Assembly (NCBI GenBank): GCA_025934775.1 | Contig: JAICWO010000002.1 | Coordinates: 248,001 to 312,000 of the forward strand | Length of the DNA: 64,000 nucleotides | DNA from: Gemmatimonadaceae bacterium | Lineage (GTDB): Bacteria > Gemmatimonadota > Gemmatimonadetes > Gemmatimonadales > Gemmatimonadaceae | Direction: 5' to 3' | Part shown: piece by piece, positions 25,580 through 35,013 of the stretch | How positions within the stretch are numbered: the first letter of the stretch is position 1 | Layout of the letters: every line of letters begins with the position of its first letter | The notes under the pieces: generated by a model | The model's database searches: none | Told to the model about the DNA's origin: nothing | The model's input: the letters and a program-made list of their open reading frames with translations, nothing else | Program-made: the position numbers and the translations under genes

Positions 25580-26032
25580 TCACGGATGATTCTGCGCGAT
25601 CTTGATGTCGTGCAACCTCGCCGAATCCGCCGTCAGCCCCGCCGGCCCCGCGGGAAACTGATTCTGCGCCAGCACGAACGCCATCACGTCCGCGATGTCC
25701 TGCGGCGCGACCGACTTCGGTTTGTCGGGCGGCATCGTCGTGAGGATTTTGTCATAGAGGTCGCCGAGAGTCAGCCCGTCCCAGTTCGCGAGGAAGTCGT
25801 GTCCCGCGAGAGGGGTACCGTCGGGCGTGCCGGCGAGCGCGGGGCCATGACACTTCACGCAGCCCTGGTGGTAGATCGAGTCGCCGTGCGCCGCCTGGGC
25901 GGTCGTGTACACGCTGTCCCACGTGGTGTGCGTGGGCTCGCGCGACGGGACGCCGCCGCGATGCGCCGCGAACGATCCCAACGACACGACGGCGCCGACG
26001 GACGCGGCGACCGCGATGAGCTTGTTCGGCAT
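25580..26032 (-). CDS. Exported monohaem c-type cytochrome
   Basis: This protein of about 150 residues has a signal peptide (MPNKLIAVAASVGAVVSLGS), a haem motif CVKCH near residue 58 and a TMPPDKPKSV Met-ligand region near 101. The start is uncertain: ATG 26032 or ATG 26047 both give exportable proteins and neither has a ribosome site. The far-upstream extension of the frame is not cytochrome-like. It has the length and layout of the other two small cytochromes in this region. Confidence 0.82.
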   Translation of the reverse strand: MPNKLIAVAASVGAVVSLGSFAAHRGGVPSREPTHTTWDSVYTTAQAAHGDSIYHQGCVKCHGPALAGTPDGTPLAGHDFLANWDGLTLGDLYDKILTTMPPDKPKSVAPQDIADVMAFVLAQNQFPAGPAGLTADSARLHDIKIAQNHP

Positions 26033-26258
26033 GACACTCAGGAGCATGTTCGCGCGTAGAAGGTGAAGCCCTATGGCCGGGAGATAAGATGCTCGAGATC
26101 GCGATACTTTCGGGAGTGGCGCGGTTCGTGATCGGCGCGATCGAGATCGAGCGCAAATCGGACCGCCTTCGGGAGCTTCCACTCCCGAGGCCGGTCCCGA
26201 TCTCTCCGTTTCCTCCGTACTTCCCGCGCCAACCGCGGAGTCTGGCCAAGCGAACGAG

Positions 26259-27287
26259 CTATTGCGGCGACTCCGCACCCTCGTCCGGCACCGTCACGAT
26301 CTTCGGATCGACATCGCTCGGCTGGATCGACGTGATCTGCGTCTGCTGCACCACGTGAAGCGTATCGACCGGCGAGTCGGGATTGATGAAGCTCTCGAAG
26401 CCCACGATGTCCTTGATGCCGGTGAGCGTCGTGTTCGTGACGACTTTGATCGGCGTGCCCTCGAACTGCGCGCGGATCGCGCGGAGCTTGAGCGCATACT
26501 CGATCATCGGGCCGTCGGCGGATTGATCGGCAACCGCGAACGGCTCGAACGGATTCGGGATGTTCGTCGGGAGCTGCGTCGTCCAGATGTCGGTCACCGC
26601 GTGCGCGGGGATCGGCTGGTCGCCCCACACGATTCGATAGTCCGTCGTCACACGATAGTGCTGCGTTGGATGTCCTTCGATCACGTCGCCCGCGCCGAGC
26701 TTCTCGAGCTTGAAGTCGACGTTGAGGACCTGAATCTGATTCAGAAACCCGCCGCTCACGCCACCGCGTCCGCGCGCGCCGCGCGCAGCGCGACCAGGAA
26801 ACCCGCCGCCGCCGCCGCCACGTCCACCACGGAAGCCGCCCCCGCCCCCGCCGCCCGGAGCGCCGCCGCCGCGGAAGCCACGGCCACCACCGCCCCCGCC
26901 GAGCACGCGACTCAGCGCGACCACGGCAGGTCCGCCGAACATGTCGTTCGCCGGCTGAAAGGTCTGGCTGCCGTTGTGGAAGATGAATGCCTTGCCCGAG
27001 TCGGCACCGAAGACGTAGTCGTCGGTCGTCACGTTGCTGGGCGTCGGCGTGTAGACGAGAAACTCGATGCGCGAGCGGCCGTTGACGGCGACGCCGCGGC
27101 CGCGCATCACTTCGTTATCCTGCCCGCTTGGCACGTCGCCAGCGTAAATTTTGGTCGATGCGTTGATCCTGAACGCCACGCCGGGCGCGAACCACGCATG
27201 CGGCGCGGCGGCGGCGAGCGCTGCAATCGATCCGACGGCCAGCACGACGCGGCAGGCCGACTTCACTCGTTGCTTCTGTGCGAACAC
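26259..27287 (-). CDS. Exported protein with long Gly/Arg-rich insertion, function unknown
   Basis: This is a protein of about 342 residues. The GTG at 27287 has GGAGAG just upstream; ATG 27314 is the alternative. A signal-like segment with VVLAVGSIAALAAAA is followed by a beta-rich half (about 40-125), a Gly/Arg/Phe-rich stretch of about 60 residues (runs of GGGGG and GRGG, about 126-185), then a second half with VIEGHPTQHYRVTTDYRIVW. The outer halves suggest a DUF4412-like periplasmic fold split by the insertion. No catalytic residues recognised. Long in-frame sequence upstream is not part of the gene. Confidence 0.72.
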   Translation of the reverse strand: MFAQKQRVKSACRVVLAVGSIAALAAAAPHAWFAPGVAFRINASTKIYAGDVPSGQDNEVMRGRGVAVNGRSRIEFLVYTPTPSNVTTDDYVFGADSGKAFIFHNGSQTFQPANDMFGGPAVVALSRVLGGGGGGRGFRGGGAPGGGGGGGFRGGRGGGGGGFPGRAARGARGRGGVSGGFLNQIQVLNVDFKLEKLGAGDVIEGHPTQHYRVTTDYRIVWGDQPIPAHAVTDIWTTQLPTNIPNPFEPFAVADQSADGPMIEYALKLRAIRAQFEGTPIKVVTNTTLTGIKDIVGFESFINPDSPVDTLHVVQQTQITSIQPSDVDPKIVTVPDEGAESPQ

Positions 27288-27449
27288 GTGCTCTCCAATG
27301 CGCGTGATGGTCATCTGTAATAGAATACGCTGGACGCGCGGCGAACGTTCGGTGCCAACCCCTTCAGTCGCGTCCCCACCGCGCCGATACTCCCGGCACC
27401 GGCTCCGTCCAAACGTGGCCGGCCCCTCACCCCACGCAGGCAGTTCCGA

Positions 27450-27842
27450 GTGACGGTTTCCCCACCGCGAATCCTGGTCGTCGACGATGACTCCGAGATT
27501 TGCGACGTCTACGATCAGATTCTCCGCGAGCACGGCTATGACGTCGCCACGGCGCAGAGCCGCGCCGAAGCGATGGACGTGCTCGACCGCTTCGATGGGG
27601 ACATTCACGTCCTCATTCTCGACATCGCGCTGCCGGACGCGGACGGTGCCGAAGTCGCGCGCGAGATCGCAAGCCGCGTAGGCCACCGACCGACGTTGTA
27701 CGTGAGCGGCTGGACGGACGAGTTCTGGAACCTCTCTGAAGCACCGGGGCGCTGGCTGGTTTTGCAGAAGCCCATCCAGGTTCCGCGATTGCTCGAGGCA
27801 GTCGACTGGCTTTCGGGTCGGAGAGCGGAACGGCCGGAGTGA
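27450..27842 (+). CDS. Stand-alone response regulator receiver domain
   Basis: This is a 130-residue CheY-like single-domain protein with acidic residues VVDDDSE (10-16), phosphoacceptor Asp at about 58 (LILDIALPDADG), a Ser in YVSGW, and the conserved Lys near 107 (LQKPIQ). There is no output domain and no kinase gene nearby. It probably acts by protein contact or in a phosphorelay. The GTG start has only a weak ribosome site. Confidence 0.88.
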   Translation: MTVSPPRILVVDDDSEICDVYDQILREHGYDVATAQSRAEAMDVLDRFDGDIHVLILDIALPDADGAEVAREIASRVGHRPTLYVSGWTDEFWNLSEAPGRWLVLQKPIQVPRLLEAVDWLSGRRAERPE

Positions 27843-28011
27843 CGGCGTGCCGCCGCGGCGGCCACGTGGGCAAATTAAAATCCTCTCATCTTGGATTTGG
27901 TTGGATACTGCGTGCACCGGCCGTTGCTTCCGCCGCGTGCGCGCCGCATCTTGATCAGCCCGCAAGCGCCGCCGCTCGGGAAACCTCGCGCTGTTTCCTT
28001 CCCGCCCATCC

Positions 28012-29565
28012 ATGGCTGATCCCACTGGAGCCGATCCCGCCGGAGCCGGCCCCGCCGGCTCGCGTGAGCCCAAGCAGTTCGATCCGCACATCCTCGACAG
28101 CACCGTCATCGCTCGACCGTTGCTCAAGGATCTCGCGAAGCTTGGCGATGCGACTCCCGTCAACGTCGTCATCGATCTCAACCTCGCGTTCCACGGCGGA
28201 CGCGATCGCGCGAAGGAGCGCGTGCGCGATCTCGTCGCGGCGGGGCTCGCCGCGAGCGGCGGGCGTGCGGAGGACGCCGGCGTCGACGAGCGCAAGACGG
28301 AGCTGAGCGACCAGTACGTCTTCGCGCGCCTGACCGGCGCCGCGATTCGCGTCATGGTGCGGCTCGACGCGGAATCGGCGCGCGCCACGGACGAGCGTCG
28401 CGTCATCCATCGCATCTGGCCGGACTTCGAGGTGCGCGCGCTGCTCACGCATTCGGTGAGCACCGTCAAGGCCGACGCGGCGCGCACGTCGTTCGCCGCC
28501 GGCGGAAGAGGGATCGTCTGGGCGGTGCTCGATTCCGGCGTCGACGAGACGCATCCGCACTTCAAGAAATACTCAACGCTCGGCCTGACGGCGCCGCTGC
28601 GGCATCGCGACTTCACGTGCGGCCCCGGCCAGCCCGAAGCGCCGCTCACCGACGATTTCGGACACGGGACGCACGTGGCCGGGATCATCGCGGGCGAGCT
28701 CGCGGCGGCGGATCTCGCGACCGCCGCTGGCGCGGCAACGCCCGCGCGCATCGTGGCCGTCTCGCGGCACAAGGACGAATCCGACAAGGTGGTGCAGGAC
28801 GCGATCGAGCTCACGGACATCCGCGGCATCGCGCCGGAGTGCACGATCGTCAGCCTCAAGGTGCTCGACAAGAACGGCCGCGGGCAGGTGAGCAACCTGA
28901 TCACCGCGCTCGAGGACGTGCTGCGCGTCAATGGCTACGGCAAGGACATTCGCATTCACGGTGTGAACCTGAGCGTCGGCTACGACTTCGATCCGGAGTG
29001 GTTCGCGTGCGGACAGAGTCCGCTGTGCAACGTCGTCGATCGGCTGGTGCGCTCGGGCGTCGTCGTGGTCGTCGCGGCGGGAAACACCGGCTACGGATAT
29101 CAGGACACGGTGCAGCGCGGGTCGGTGCTCGCGGGACTCACGTTGAGTATCAACGATCCCGGCAACGCCGAGCGGGCGATCACGGTGGGATCGACGCATC
29201 GCGACATGCCGCACGTGTACGGCGTGTCGTACTTCTCGTCGAAGGGACCGACGGGCGACGGCCGGCCGAAGCCGGACCTCGTCGCGCCGGGAGAGAAAAT
29301 TTTGTCGTGCGGCGCGGGCGCGAGCCTCCAGAAGGCGAAAGCCGCGACCGCCGAAGCGCTGTACCTCGAGGACAGCGGCACGAGCATGGCCGCGCCGCAC
29401 GTCTCGGGCGCGATCGCGGCGTTTCTCTCGATCCGCCGCGAGTACATCGGTCAGAGTGATGAAGTGAAGCGCATTTTTCTCAGCTCGGCGACCGACCTCC
29501 GCCGCGAGCGCTACTTCCAGGGCGCGGGTCTCGTCGATCTGATGCGCGCCATTCAATCCGTGTAA
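28012..29565 (+). CDS. S8 family subtilisin-like serine peptidase, probably cytosolic
   Basis: This is a 517-residue subtilase with the full triad: Asp174 (AVLDSGVDETHPHF), His218 (DFGHGTHVAG) and Ser near 463 (EDSGTSMAAPHVSG), plus the oxyanion Asn in VVAAGNTG. Residues 1-165 form an N-terminal region without a recognisable signal peptide, with a possible inhibitor-like part near 95-135. The enzyme therefore seems intracellular. It is followed at ten bases by an alpha/beta-hydrolase gene, suggesting a functional pair. No trafficking signal or membrane span is seen. Confidence 0.9.
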   Translation: MADPTGADPAGAGPAGSREPKQFDPHILDSTVIARPLLKDLAKLGDATPVNVVIDLNLAFHGGRDRAKERVRDLVAAGLAASGGRAEDAGVDERKTELSDQYVFARLTGAAIRVMVRLDAESARATDERRVIHRIWPDFEVRALLTHSVSTVKADAARTSFAAGGRGIVWAVLDSGVDETHPHFKKYSTLGLTAPLRHRDFTCGPGQPEAPLTDDFGHGTHVAGIIAGELAAADLATAAGAATPARIVAVSRHKDESDKVVQDAIELTDIRGIAPECTIVSLKVLDKNGRGQVSNLITALEDVLRVNGYGKDIRIHGVNLSVGYDFDPEWFACGQSPLCNVVDRLVRSGVVVVVAAGNTGYGYQDTVQRGSVLAGLTLSINDPGNAERAITVGSTHRDMPHVYGVSYFSSKGPTGDGRPKPDLVAPGEKILSCGAGASLQKAKAATAEALYLEDSGTSMAAPHVSGAIAAFLSIRREYIGQSDEVKRIFLSSATDLRRERYFQGAGLVDLMRAIQSV

Positions 29566-29575
29566 GGAGCCGCTC

Positions 29576-30898
29576 ATGCCCGCACGACCGACGACGATGG
29601 GACCGTACGCCTACTATCCCATCGAGTTCACGAAGGACGGCGACGTCTTCCAGCAGCCGCAGCTCGACGCGATCCTGAACGCCGTCGCGCCGCAGGGCGG
29701 GCTCACCGACCTCCTCGTGATCTCGCACGGCTGGAACAACGACATCGCCGACGCCGAGGATCTGTACACGCGGATCTTCGCCCAGGTGAACGCGGTCCTC
29801 GCGCAGCCCGGCGCGGTGACGGACAACGTCCGCGTTCGCCGTGCGGCCGTCGTCGGCATCCTCTGGCCATCAAAGAAGTTTGCTGAGGAATCGCTCATTC
29901 CCGGCGGCGCGGCCGGTCTCGCGGACGGCGGCGTTGCCGACCTCGGCGCGAGCGTCGATCTCCTCTCGCAGTTCCTCGAGTCGCCGGATGCCGCGAAGTC
30001 GCTCGGCCGCGCCAAGGATCTCACCGCCTCGCTCGCCGACGACATGGACGCACGCGACGAGTTCGTGCGCATCGTGCGCGCGTTCATGCCGCACGACGTG
30101 AACGACGAGGAGTCCGTCGTGCCGAACGATCTCTTCGTGCTCGACGGCGACGAGCTCCTGCGGCGATTGAGCCGTCCGGGGCGCGATCAGACGACGAGCG
30201 GCGGCGGCGCCGCGGGGCTCGGCGACTGGATGGGCAAAGCCGTCGACGGCGCGAAGAGCCTCGTCAATCTCGTCACGTACTATCAGATGAAGAACCGCGC
30301 CGGCGTGATCGGAGAGAAGGGCGCGTACGACATGCTGCGGCAGATTCGCGCCGCGCGACCCGCCGACGGCACGAGCGGACTGCGGCTCCATCTCATCGGG
30401 CACAGCTTCGGGTGCAGGCTCGTCACCGCGGCGACCGCCGGGCCCACGGACAGCACGCCGCCGCTGCCGATCGATTCCCTCACGCTGCTGCAGGCCGCGT
30501 TCTCGCACTACGGCTTCGCGCAGGCGTACGACGGCACGCACGACGGATACTTCCGCCGCGTGGTGACCGATCCCACGCGCGTGCGCGGCCCGATGTTGAT
30601 CAGCTTCACGCAGCGCGATCTCGCGGTCGGCCTCGCGTATCCGATCGCGTCGCGCATCGCGCGGCAGATCGCGGCCGCGATCGGTGACGCGAACGATCCC
30701 TACGGCGGCTTGGGACGGAACGGCGCGCAGAAGACGCCAGGCACCACGGTCGTCACGCTCGGCGCACCCGGTACCGCGTACACCTTCGCGCTGCGCGGCG
30801 TCTACAACATGGACGCGAACGCGGTGATCGGCGGCCACTCGGATCTCGCGCATCCGGAGGTGGCGTATGCGCTGCTGGCGGGAGTGGCGGTGACTTAG
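29576..30898 (+). CDS. Alpha/beta-hydrolase-fold protein partnered with the subtilase
   Basis: This is a 440-residue protein. An early LLVISHGWNND (about 46-56) resembles the oxyanion strand-loop of alpha/beta hydrolases, and the nucleophile elbow GHSFG is near 280. A plausible Asp (TQRDLAVG) and a late His (GGHSDLAHPE, near 423) complete a triad. The middle (about 90-240) is a long insertion with Gly-rich stretches. There is no signal peptide. It starts ten bases after the subtilase stop. Lipase, esterase or peptidase activity are all possible; I do not recognise a named family. Confidence 0.7.
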   Translation: MPARPTTMGPYAYYPIEFTKDGDVFQQPQLDAILNAVAPQGGLTDLLVISHGWNNDIADAEDLYTRIFAQVNAVLAQPGAVTDNVRVRRAAVVGILWPSKKFAEESLIPGGAAGLADGGVADLGASVDLLSQFLESPDAAKSLGRAKDLTASLADDMDARDEFVRIVRAFMPHDVNDEESVVPNDLFVLDGDELLRRLSRPGRDQTTSGGGAAGLGDWMGKAVDGAKSLVNLVTYYQMKNRAGVIGEKGAYDMLRQIRAARPADGTSGLRLHLIGHSFGCRLVTAATAGPTDSTPPLPIDSLTLLQAAFSHYGFAQAYDGTHDGYFRRVVTDPTRVRGPMLISFTQRDLAVGLAYPIASRIARQIAAAIGDANDPYGGLGRNGAQKTPGTTVVTLGAPGTAYTFALRGVYNMDANAVIGGHSDLAHPEVAYALLAGVAVT

Positions 30899-31000
<102 letters not shown>

Positions 31001-31084
31001 TCTACCACCCTATACCCTCCACCGGCAAACGGCCATATTTCCCCCACGCCGCCGTCGCGGCGCCCCTCACCTCACGAGGCTTCA

Positions 31085-32038
31085 ATGGCCAAACTCACCG
31101 CGACCGACTGGATCTGGCGCGACGGCGAATTCATTCGCTGGCAGGACGCGACCGTCCACGTGCTCGCGCATTCCATGCAGTTCGGATCGTCGGCGTTCGA
31201 AGGCGTTCGCTGCTATAGCACTCCGCGCGGACCGGCGATCTTTCGCCTCGAGGATCACCTGCAGCGGCTGCTCGACACCTGCAAGATCTATCGGATGGAC
31301 GTGAAGTATTCGCTCGACGAGCTCGTCGCCGCGTCGTGCGAGCTGGTGGAGAAGAACAATCTCGATGCGTGCTACATCCGGCCCATGGTGCTGCGCGGCT
31401 TTGGCGCGTCGGGCATGGTCCCGGGCGACAGTCCGGTCGAGGTCTACCTCCCGTGTTGGCCGTGGGGCGCGTACCTCGGCGAAGGCGCGCTCGAGAACGG
31501 CGTCGATGCGTGCATCGCGAGCTGGGCGCGTGTGGCGCCGAACACGATTCCGTCGATGGCGAAGGTCGCCGGGAATTATCTGAGCGGCCAGCTCATCAAG
31601 CAGGAAGCGCTCCGCAACGGCTACGCCGAGGCGATCGCGTTGACGGTCAATGGCATGATCAGCGAGGGCTCGGGGCAGAACGTGTTCATGGTGTACAAGG
31701 GCGAGCTCTATACCCCGACGGTGAACGGCACGTTGCTCCACGGCATCACCCGGAGCTCGATCATCACGCTCGCGAAGGACATGGGGATCCCCATCCGCGA
31801 GCAGGAAGTGCCGCGCGAGATGCTCTATCTGGCGGACGAGGTGTTCGTCTGCGGCACGGCGTCGGAAGTCACGCCCGTGCGGAGCGTCGATCGCATTCAG
31901 GTTGGCGAGGGGCGGCGCGGTCCGATCACGACCAGGATTCAGCAGCGGTTCCTCGATCTCGTGAAGGGTGCGCGCGAGGATCCGTACAACTGGCTGACGT
32001 ACGTGCGCGCGGAGCGGGCGGCGAAAGCGACCGCATAA
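31085..32038 (+). CDS. ilvE: Branched-chain amino acid aminotransferase
   Basis: This is a 317-residue fold-type IV PLP enzyme that interconverts Leu, Ile and Val with their 2-oxo acids. MQFGSSAFEGVRCY (about 31-44) is the substrate-side loop, and the PLP lysine is in PSMAKVAGNYLSGQL near 162. EAIALTVNGMISEGSGQNVF (split near 183-202) and the late VCGTASEVTPV complete the family pattern. ATG 31085 has GAGG seven bases upstream; in-frame sequence further upstream comes from the 7-mer repeat. A strong terminator follows, so the gene is probably monocistronic. Confidence 0.95.
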   Translation: MAKLTATDWIWRDGEFIRWQDATVHVLAHSMQFGSSAFEGVRCYSTPRGPAIFRLEDHLQRLLDTCKIYRMDVKYSLDELVAASCELVEKNNLDACYIRPMVLRGFGASGMVPGDSPVEVYLPCWPWGAYLGEGALENGVDACIASWARVAPNTIPSMAKVAGNYLSGQLIKQEALRNGYAEAIALTVNGMISEGSGQNVFMVYKGELYTPTVNGTLLHGITRSSIITLAKDMGIPIREQEVPREMLYLADEVFVCGTASEVTPVRSVDRIQVGEGRRGPITTRIQQRFLDLVKGAREDPYNWLTYVRAERAAKATA

Positions 32039-32061
32039 GAGAACGCTGAATCACGGCGGAC

Positions 32062-32097
32062 GCGCGCCGGGCGATTTCGCCCGGCGCGCTTTCTTTG
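32062..32097 (+). terminator. Rho-independent terminator after ilvE
   Basis: A perfect 12-bp stem, GCGCGCCGGGCG (32062-32073) with CGCCCGGCGCGC (32078-32089) and loop ATTT, is followed by TTTCTTT. Confidence 0.9.
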
Positions 32098-32186
32098 CCG
32101 GTTTCACTCTGACATTCGCCGGAAACAATCCAGCAAAGTTGCCAGGCTAGACTCTCCGCACCGCATTCACGGATGGAGAGCGAGGC

Positions 32187-33062
32187 ATGAAGCGTTGGCT
32201 CTGGGCGACGGCGACTCTCGGCATCGTGGTCACGATCGCCGCCGCGACGCGCACGCGGCCGCGGAGCTCGCCGAGCGTCCCGGCCGCCGACACCACGCAC
32301 ACGGCGCGGCGCGACGACACCGCGACGGTGAAAGCGACCGGTGTCATCAAGCCGCGCGTCGGCGCCGAGGTGCGCGTCGGCTCGCAAGTCTCCGGCGTCG
32401 TCAAGCGATTGTACGTCCAGGTCGGCGACTCGGTGCGAAAAGGTCAGCTCCTCGCGGAGCTGGACGACCGCGACCTCGTTGCCAAGCGCGATCAGGCGGC
32501 GGCCGAGGTGCAGCAGATGCAGGCGGATCTCGAGTACGCGCGCGCGGATCTGGCGCGCAAGCGCGACCTTGCCGCGGCGCGCGTGCTCACGCCGAGCGAT
32601 CTCGAGGCTGCGGAGCGCGCGGATGCCGTCGCGCAGCGGCAGGTCGACGCAGCAAAGGCGAACCTCGCGGTTGCCGCCGCGCAGGTCGAGTACGCGAAGA
32701 TCACCGCGCCGATCGACGGCGTCGTCTCGTCCGTGACGACGCAGGAGGGCGAAACGGTCGCCGCGAGCTTCGCGGCGCCCACCTTTCTCACGCTGCTCGA
32801 TCCGTCGCGGCTCGAGGTCTGGGCATACGTCGACGAGACGGACATCGGCCGGGTTCATGCCGGCCAGCGCGCCCGGTTCACGGTGGATACGTACGGAGAT
32901 CACGAGTTCACCGGCCGCGTGACCGCCATTTATCCGAGCGCCGAGATCCGCGACAACGTCGTGAACTACGTCACGGTTGTGCGCTTCGACCGGCCGAGGG
33001 GCCGAATTCTCCGCCCGGAGATGACGACGACCGTTCGCATCGCCGTCGACACGATCACTTGA
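32187..33062 (+). CDS. MacA/HlyD-type periplasmic adaptor subunit
   Basis: This is a 291-residue membrane-fusion protein with one N-terminal membrane anchor (about 4-22). The lipoyl half-motif VGSQVSGVVKRLYVQVGDSVRKG is near 65-88, a helical hairpin lies at about 100-165, and a second lipoyl half (ITAPIDGVVSSVTTQEGETV) and beta-barrel follow. The hairpin is short compared with MacA. It starts a six-gene operon with an ATPase, two permeases and a two-component system. No TolC-like gene is present. Confidence 0.9.
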   Translation: MKRWLWATATLGIVVTIAAATRTRPRSSPSVPAADTTHTARRDDTATVKATGVIKPRVGAEVRVGSQVSGVVKRLYVQVGDSVRKGQLLAELDDRDLVAKRDQAAAEVQQMQADLEYARADLARKRDLAAARVLTPSDLEAAERADAVAQRQVDAAKANLAVAAAQVEYAKITAPIDGVVSSVTTQEGETVAASFAAPTFLTLLDPSRLEVWAYVDETDIGRVHAGQRARFTVDTYGDHEFTGRVTAIYPSAEIRDNVVNYVTVVRFDRPRGRILRPEMTTTVRIAVDTIT

Positions 33063-33091
33063 GACCTGCGCAGGCCAATCGGAGAGAGCAC

Positions 33092-33808
33092 ATGATCGAC
33101 CTCGAGAGTATTGGAAAGACGTACACGCGGCAGACCGGCGAGAGCGTCAGGGCGCTGGACGACGTGTCGTTGCGCATCGAGCGGGGCGAGTTCGTGGCGA
33201 TCGTCGGCGCGTCGGGATCGGGGAAATCCACGTTGATGAACGTTCTCGGACTTCTGGACGAACCCACCGAAGGCCGTTATCGCTTCGACGCCGAAGACGT
33301 GTCGAATCTGAGCTTGGCCGCGCGCGCGGGGTTTCGGAACGCGCGGATCGGGTTCGTATTCCAATCCTTTCATCTGCTCGCCCGTACGAGCGCGCTCGAG
33401 AACGTCGAGCTGCCGCTCCTGTACTCGGATCGCGCGGACATCGCGGGACTTGGCGAACGCGCGCTGGCGGCGGTCGGACTCGCCGACCGCATGCAGCACA
33501 CGCCGGCGGAGCTTTCCGGGGGACAGCAGCAGCGCGTCGCGATCGCCCGCGCGCTCGTCAACGAGCCCGATCTCCTGCTCGCTGACGAGCCGACGGGCAA
33601 TCTCGATGCGGCGGTGGCGGCTGAGATCATGAGCATTCTTCAATCGCTCAATCGTGCCGGCCGGACCATCGTGCTCGTCACGCACGATCCCGCCATGGCC
33701 AGCGCCGCGCGACGGCTCGTCCGGCTCGCGCATGGCCGCGTCGTGTCCGACGGGCCGATCGCGAGCGGTGACATCACCCTTGCGCCGACCGTTCTGGAGG
33801 CACGATGA
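33092..33808 (+). CDS. MacB/LolD-type ABC transporter ATPase
   Basis: This is a 238-residue ATPase with Walker [10 protein letters not shown] (39-47), the Q-loop in FVFQSFHLL, signature LSGGQQQR near 144 and Walker [13 protein letters not shown] near 163, followed by the H-loop in VTHDP. It energises the two permeases encoded next, the first by an ATGA overlap. ATG 33092 has GGAGAG upstream. The family exports antibiotics, peptides or lipoproteins by mechanotransmission. Confidence 0.94.
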   Translation: MIDLESIGKTYTRQTGESVRALDDVSLRIERGEFVAIVGASGSGKSTLMNVLGLLDEPTEGRYRFDAEDVSNLSLAARAGFRNARIGFVFQSFHLLARTSALENVELPLLYSDRADIAGLGERALAAVGLADRMQHTPAELSGGQQQRVAIARALVNEPDLLLADEPTGNLDAAVAAEIMSILQSLNRAGRTIVLVTHDPAMASAARRLVRLAHGRVVSDGPIASGDITLAPTVLEAR

Positions 33809-35013
33809 AGACCCCGGCGCTCATCAGGCAGGCGATCCGCTCGATGGACCGGTACCGGCTCAGGAGCGCATTCATGATGCTCGGCAGCCTGGTCGGCGCC
33901 GCGGCGCTGACGTTCGTCGTATCGCTCGCGCAGGGGGCGGAGGCGAAAATGCTGCGCACGGTCAAGCAAGTCGTCGGCGATGGATCGGTGATCGTCGCCG
34001 GCGGCGGCTCGCGGATGATGGGCGGTCCACACGCCGCGGCTGGCCGGCTCACGATCGACGATGTCGCTGCGGCCGTGCAGCAGGTCCCTGGAATCGAAGC
34101 GTGGGACCCGCAGGCCGTCGTGCGCGAGACGGTGCGCCACGCCGACTCGACGACTGAGGTGCGCGTGATCGGCGGGTCCGAGCATTGGTCACGCGTGTGG
34201 GGACGGGGTGTCGCACGCGGCGAGTCGTTCGATCGATCCGCGATCGAAGGGTCATCACGCGTTGCGCTGATCGGCGAAACAGTGGCGCACCGCATCTTTG
34301 GCGCGGAGAATCCGATCGGCGGCGACATCCGAATCGGCGCGGTGCCGTTTCGCGTGATCGGCGTGCTCGAGCCGTTCGGCGTCGACATGCACGGCATGGA
34401 TCGCGACGACGAGATCGTGGTGCCGCTCTCGACGCTCATGCGCCGTGTCACGAACATCGACGCCATCGGGGCGGCGAAGATCGTCGTCGCGGACCCGCGC
34501 CGGGAAGACACCGTCGCTGCGTCGCTGCGGCAGGCGCTGCGCGCGCGGCACCGGCTCGATCGCGATCGGCCCGACGACTTCAGCATCATGACCTCGTCAC
34601 AGGTGCAGGGGATGGTGTCGACCATCGAGCGCGTGCTCTGGCTCTACGTTCCACTCGTCGGCGGCATCGTGCTGATCATCGGCGGCGGCGTCGCCGCGAC
34701 GCTCATGCTCGCGTCGGTCAACGAGCGCACCGCCGAAATCGGCCTGCGCACCGCCATCGGCGCGCGGCCGGCGGACATCCGCTGGCAGTTCATCGCCGAG
34801 ACGGCGGCGACCGTGGTGCTCGGCGGACTGGGCGGCGTCGTGCTCGGTCTGGCTGGCGTGCAGCTCGTGGCGCTGCACCTGCCGCTCGACAGCACGGTAT
34901 CATGGGCCGCGGTCGCGATTAGCGTTCTCGCATCGATCGTCGTCGGCTTCGCCGCGGGCGTCGCCCCGGCGCAGCGGGCCGCGCGGCTCAATCCCGTCGA
35001 CGCGCTCCGGTGA
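33805..35013 (+). CDS. MacB-like ABC permease (FtsX domain), first of two
   Basis: This is a 402-residue permease with one N-terminal span (about 20-42), a MacB periplasmic core (about 45-270) and three C-terminal FtsX spans (about 285-395). LMLASVNERTAEIGLRTAIGARPADI is the typical coupling segment, and the protein ends in the PAQRAARLNPVDALR tail. It overlaps the ATPase by ATGA and the second permease by GTGA. The two permeases probably form a heterodimer. Confidence 0.9.
   Translation: MKTPALIRQAIRSMDRYRLRSAFMMLGSLVGAAALTFVVSLAQGAEAKMLRTVKQVVGDGSVIVAGGGSRMMGGPHAAAGRLTIDDVAAAVQQVPGIEAWDPQAVVRETVRHADSTTEVRVIGGSEHWSRVWGRGVARGESFDRSAIEGSSRVALIGETVAHRIFGAENPIGGDIRIGAVPFRVIGVLEPFGVDMHGMDRDDEIVVPLSTLMRRVTNIDAIGAAKIVVADPRREDTVAASLRQALRARHRLDRDRPDDFSIMTSSQVQGMVSTIERVLWLYVPLVGGIVLIIGGGVAATLMLASVNERTAEIGLRTAIGARPADIRWQFIAETAATVVLGGLGGVVLGLAGVQLVALHLPLDSTVSWAAVAISVLASIVVGFAAGVAPAQRAARLNPVDALR

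Noticed and set aside
26089-26358. A small plus-strand gene of 89 codons between the cytochrome and the Gly-rich protein
   Set aside because: Half of it is antisense to the exported protein and the rest shows no ribosome site or recognisable motif.
27315-28931. A long N-terminal extension of the Gly-rich exported protein
   Set aside because: It runs antisense through a receiver-domain gene and part of the subtilase; a signal peptide with a ribosome site starts at 27287.
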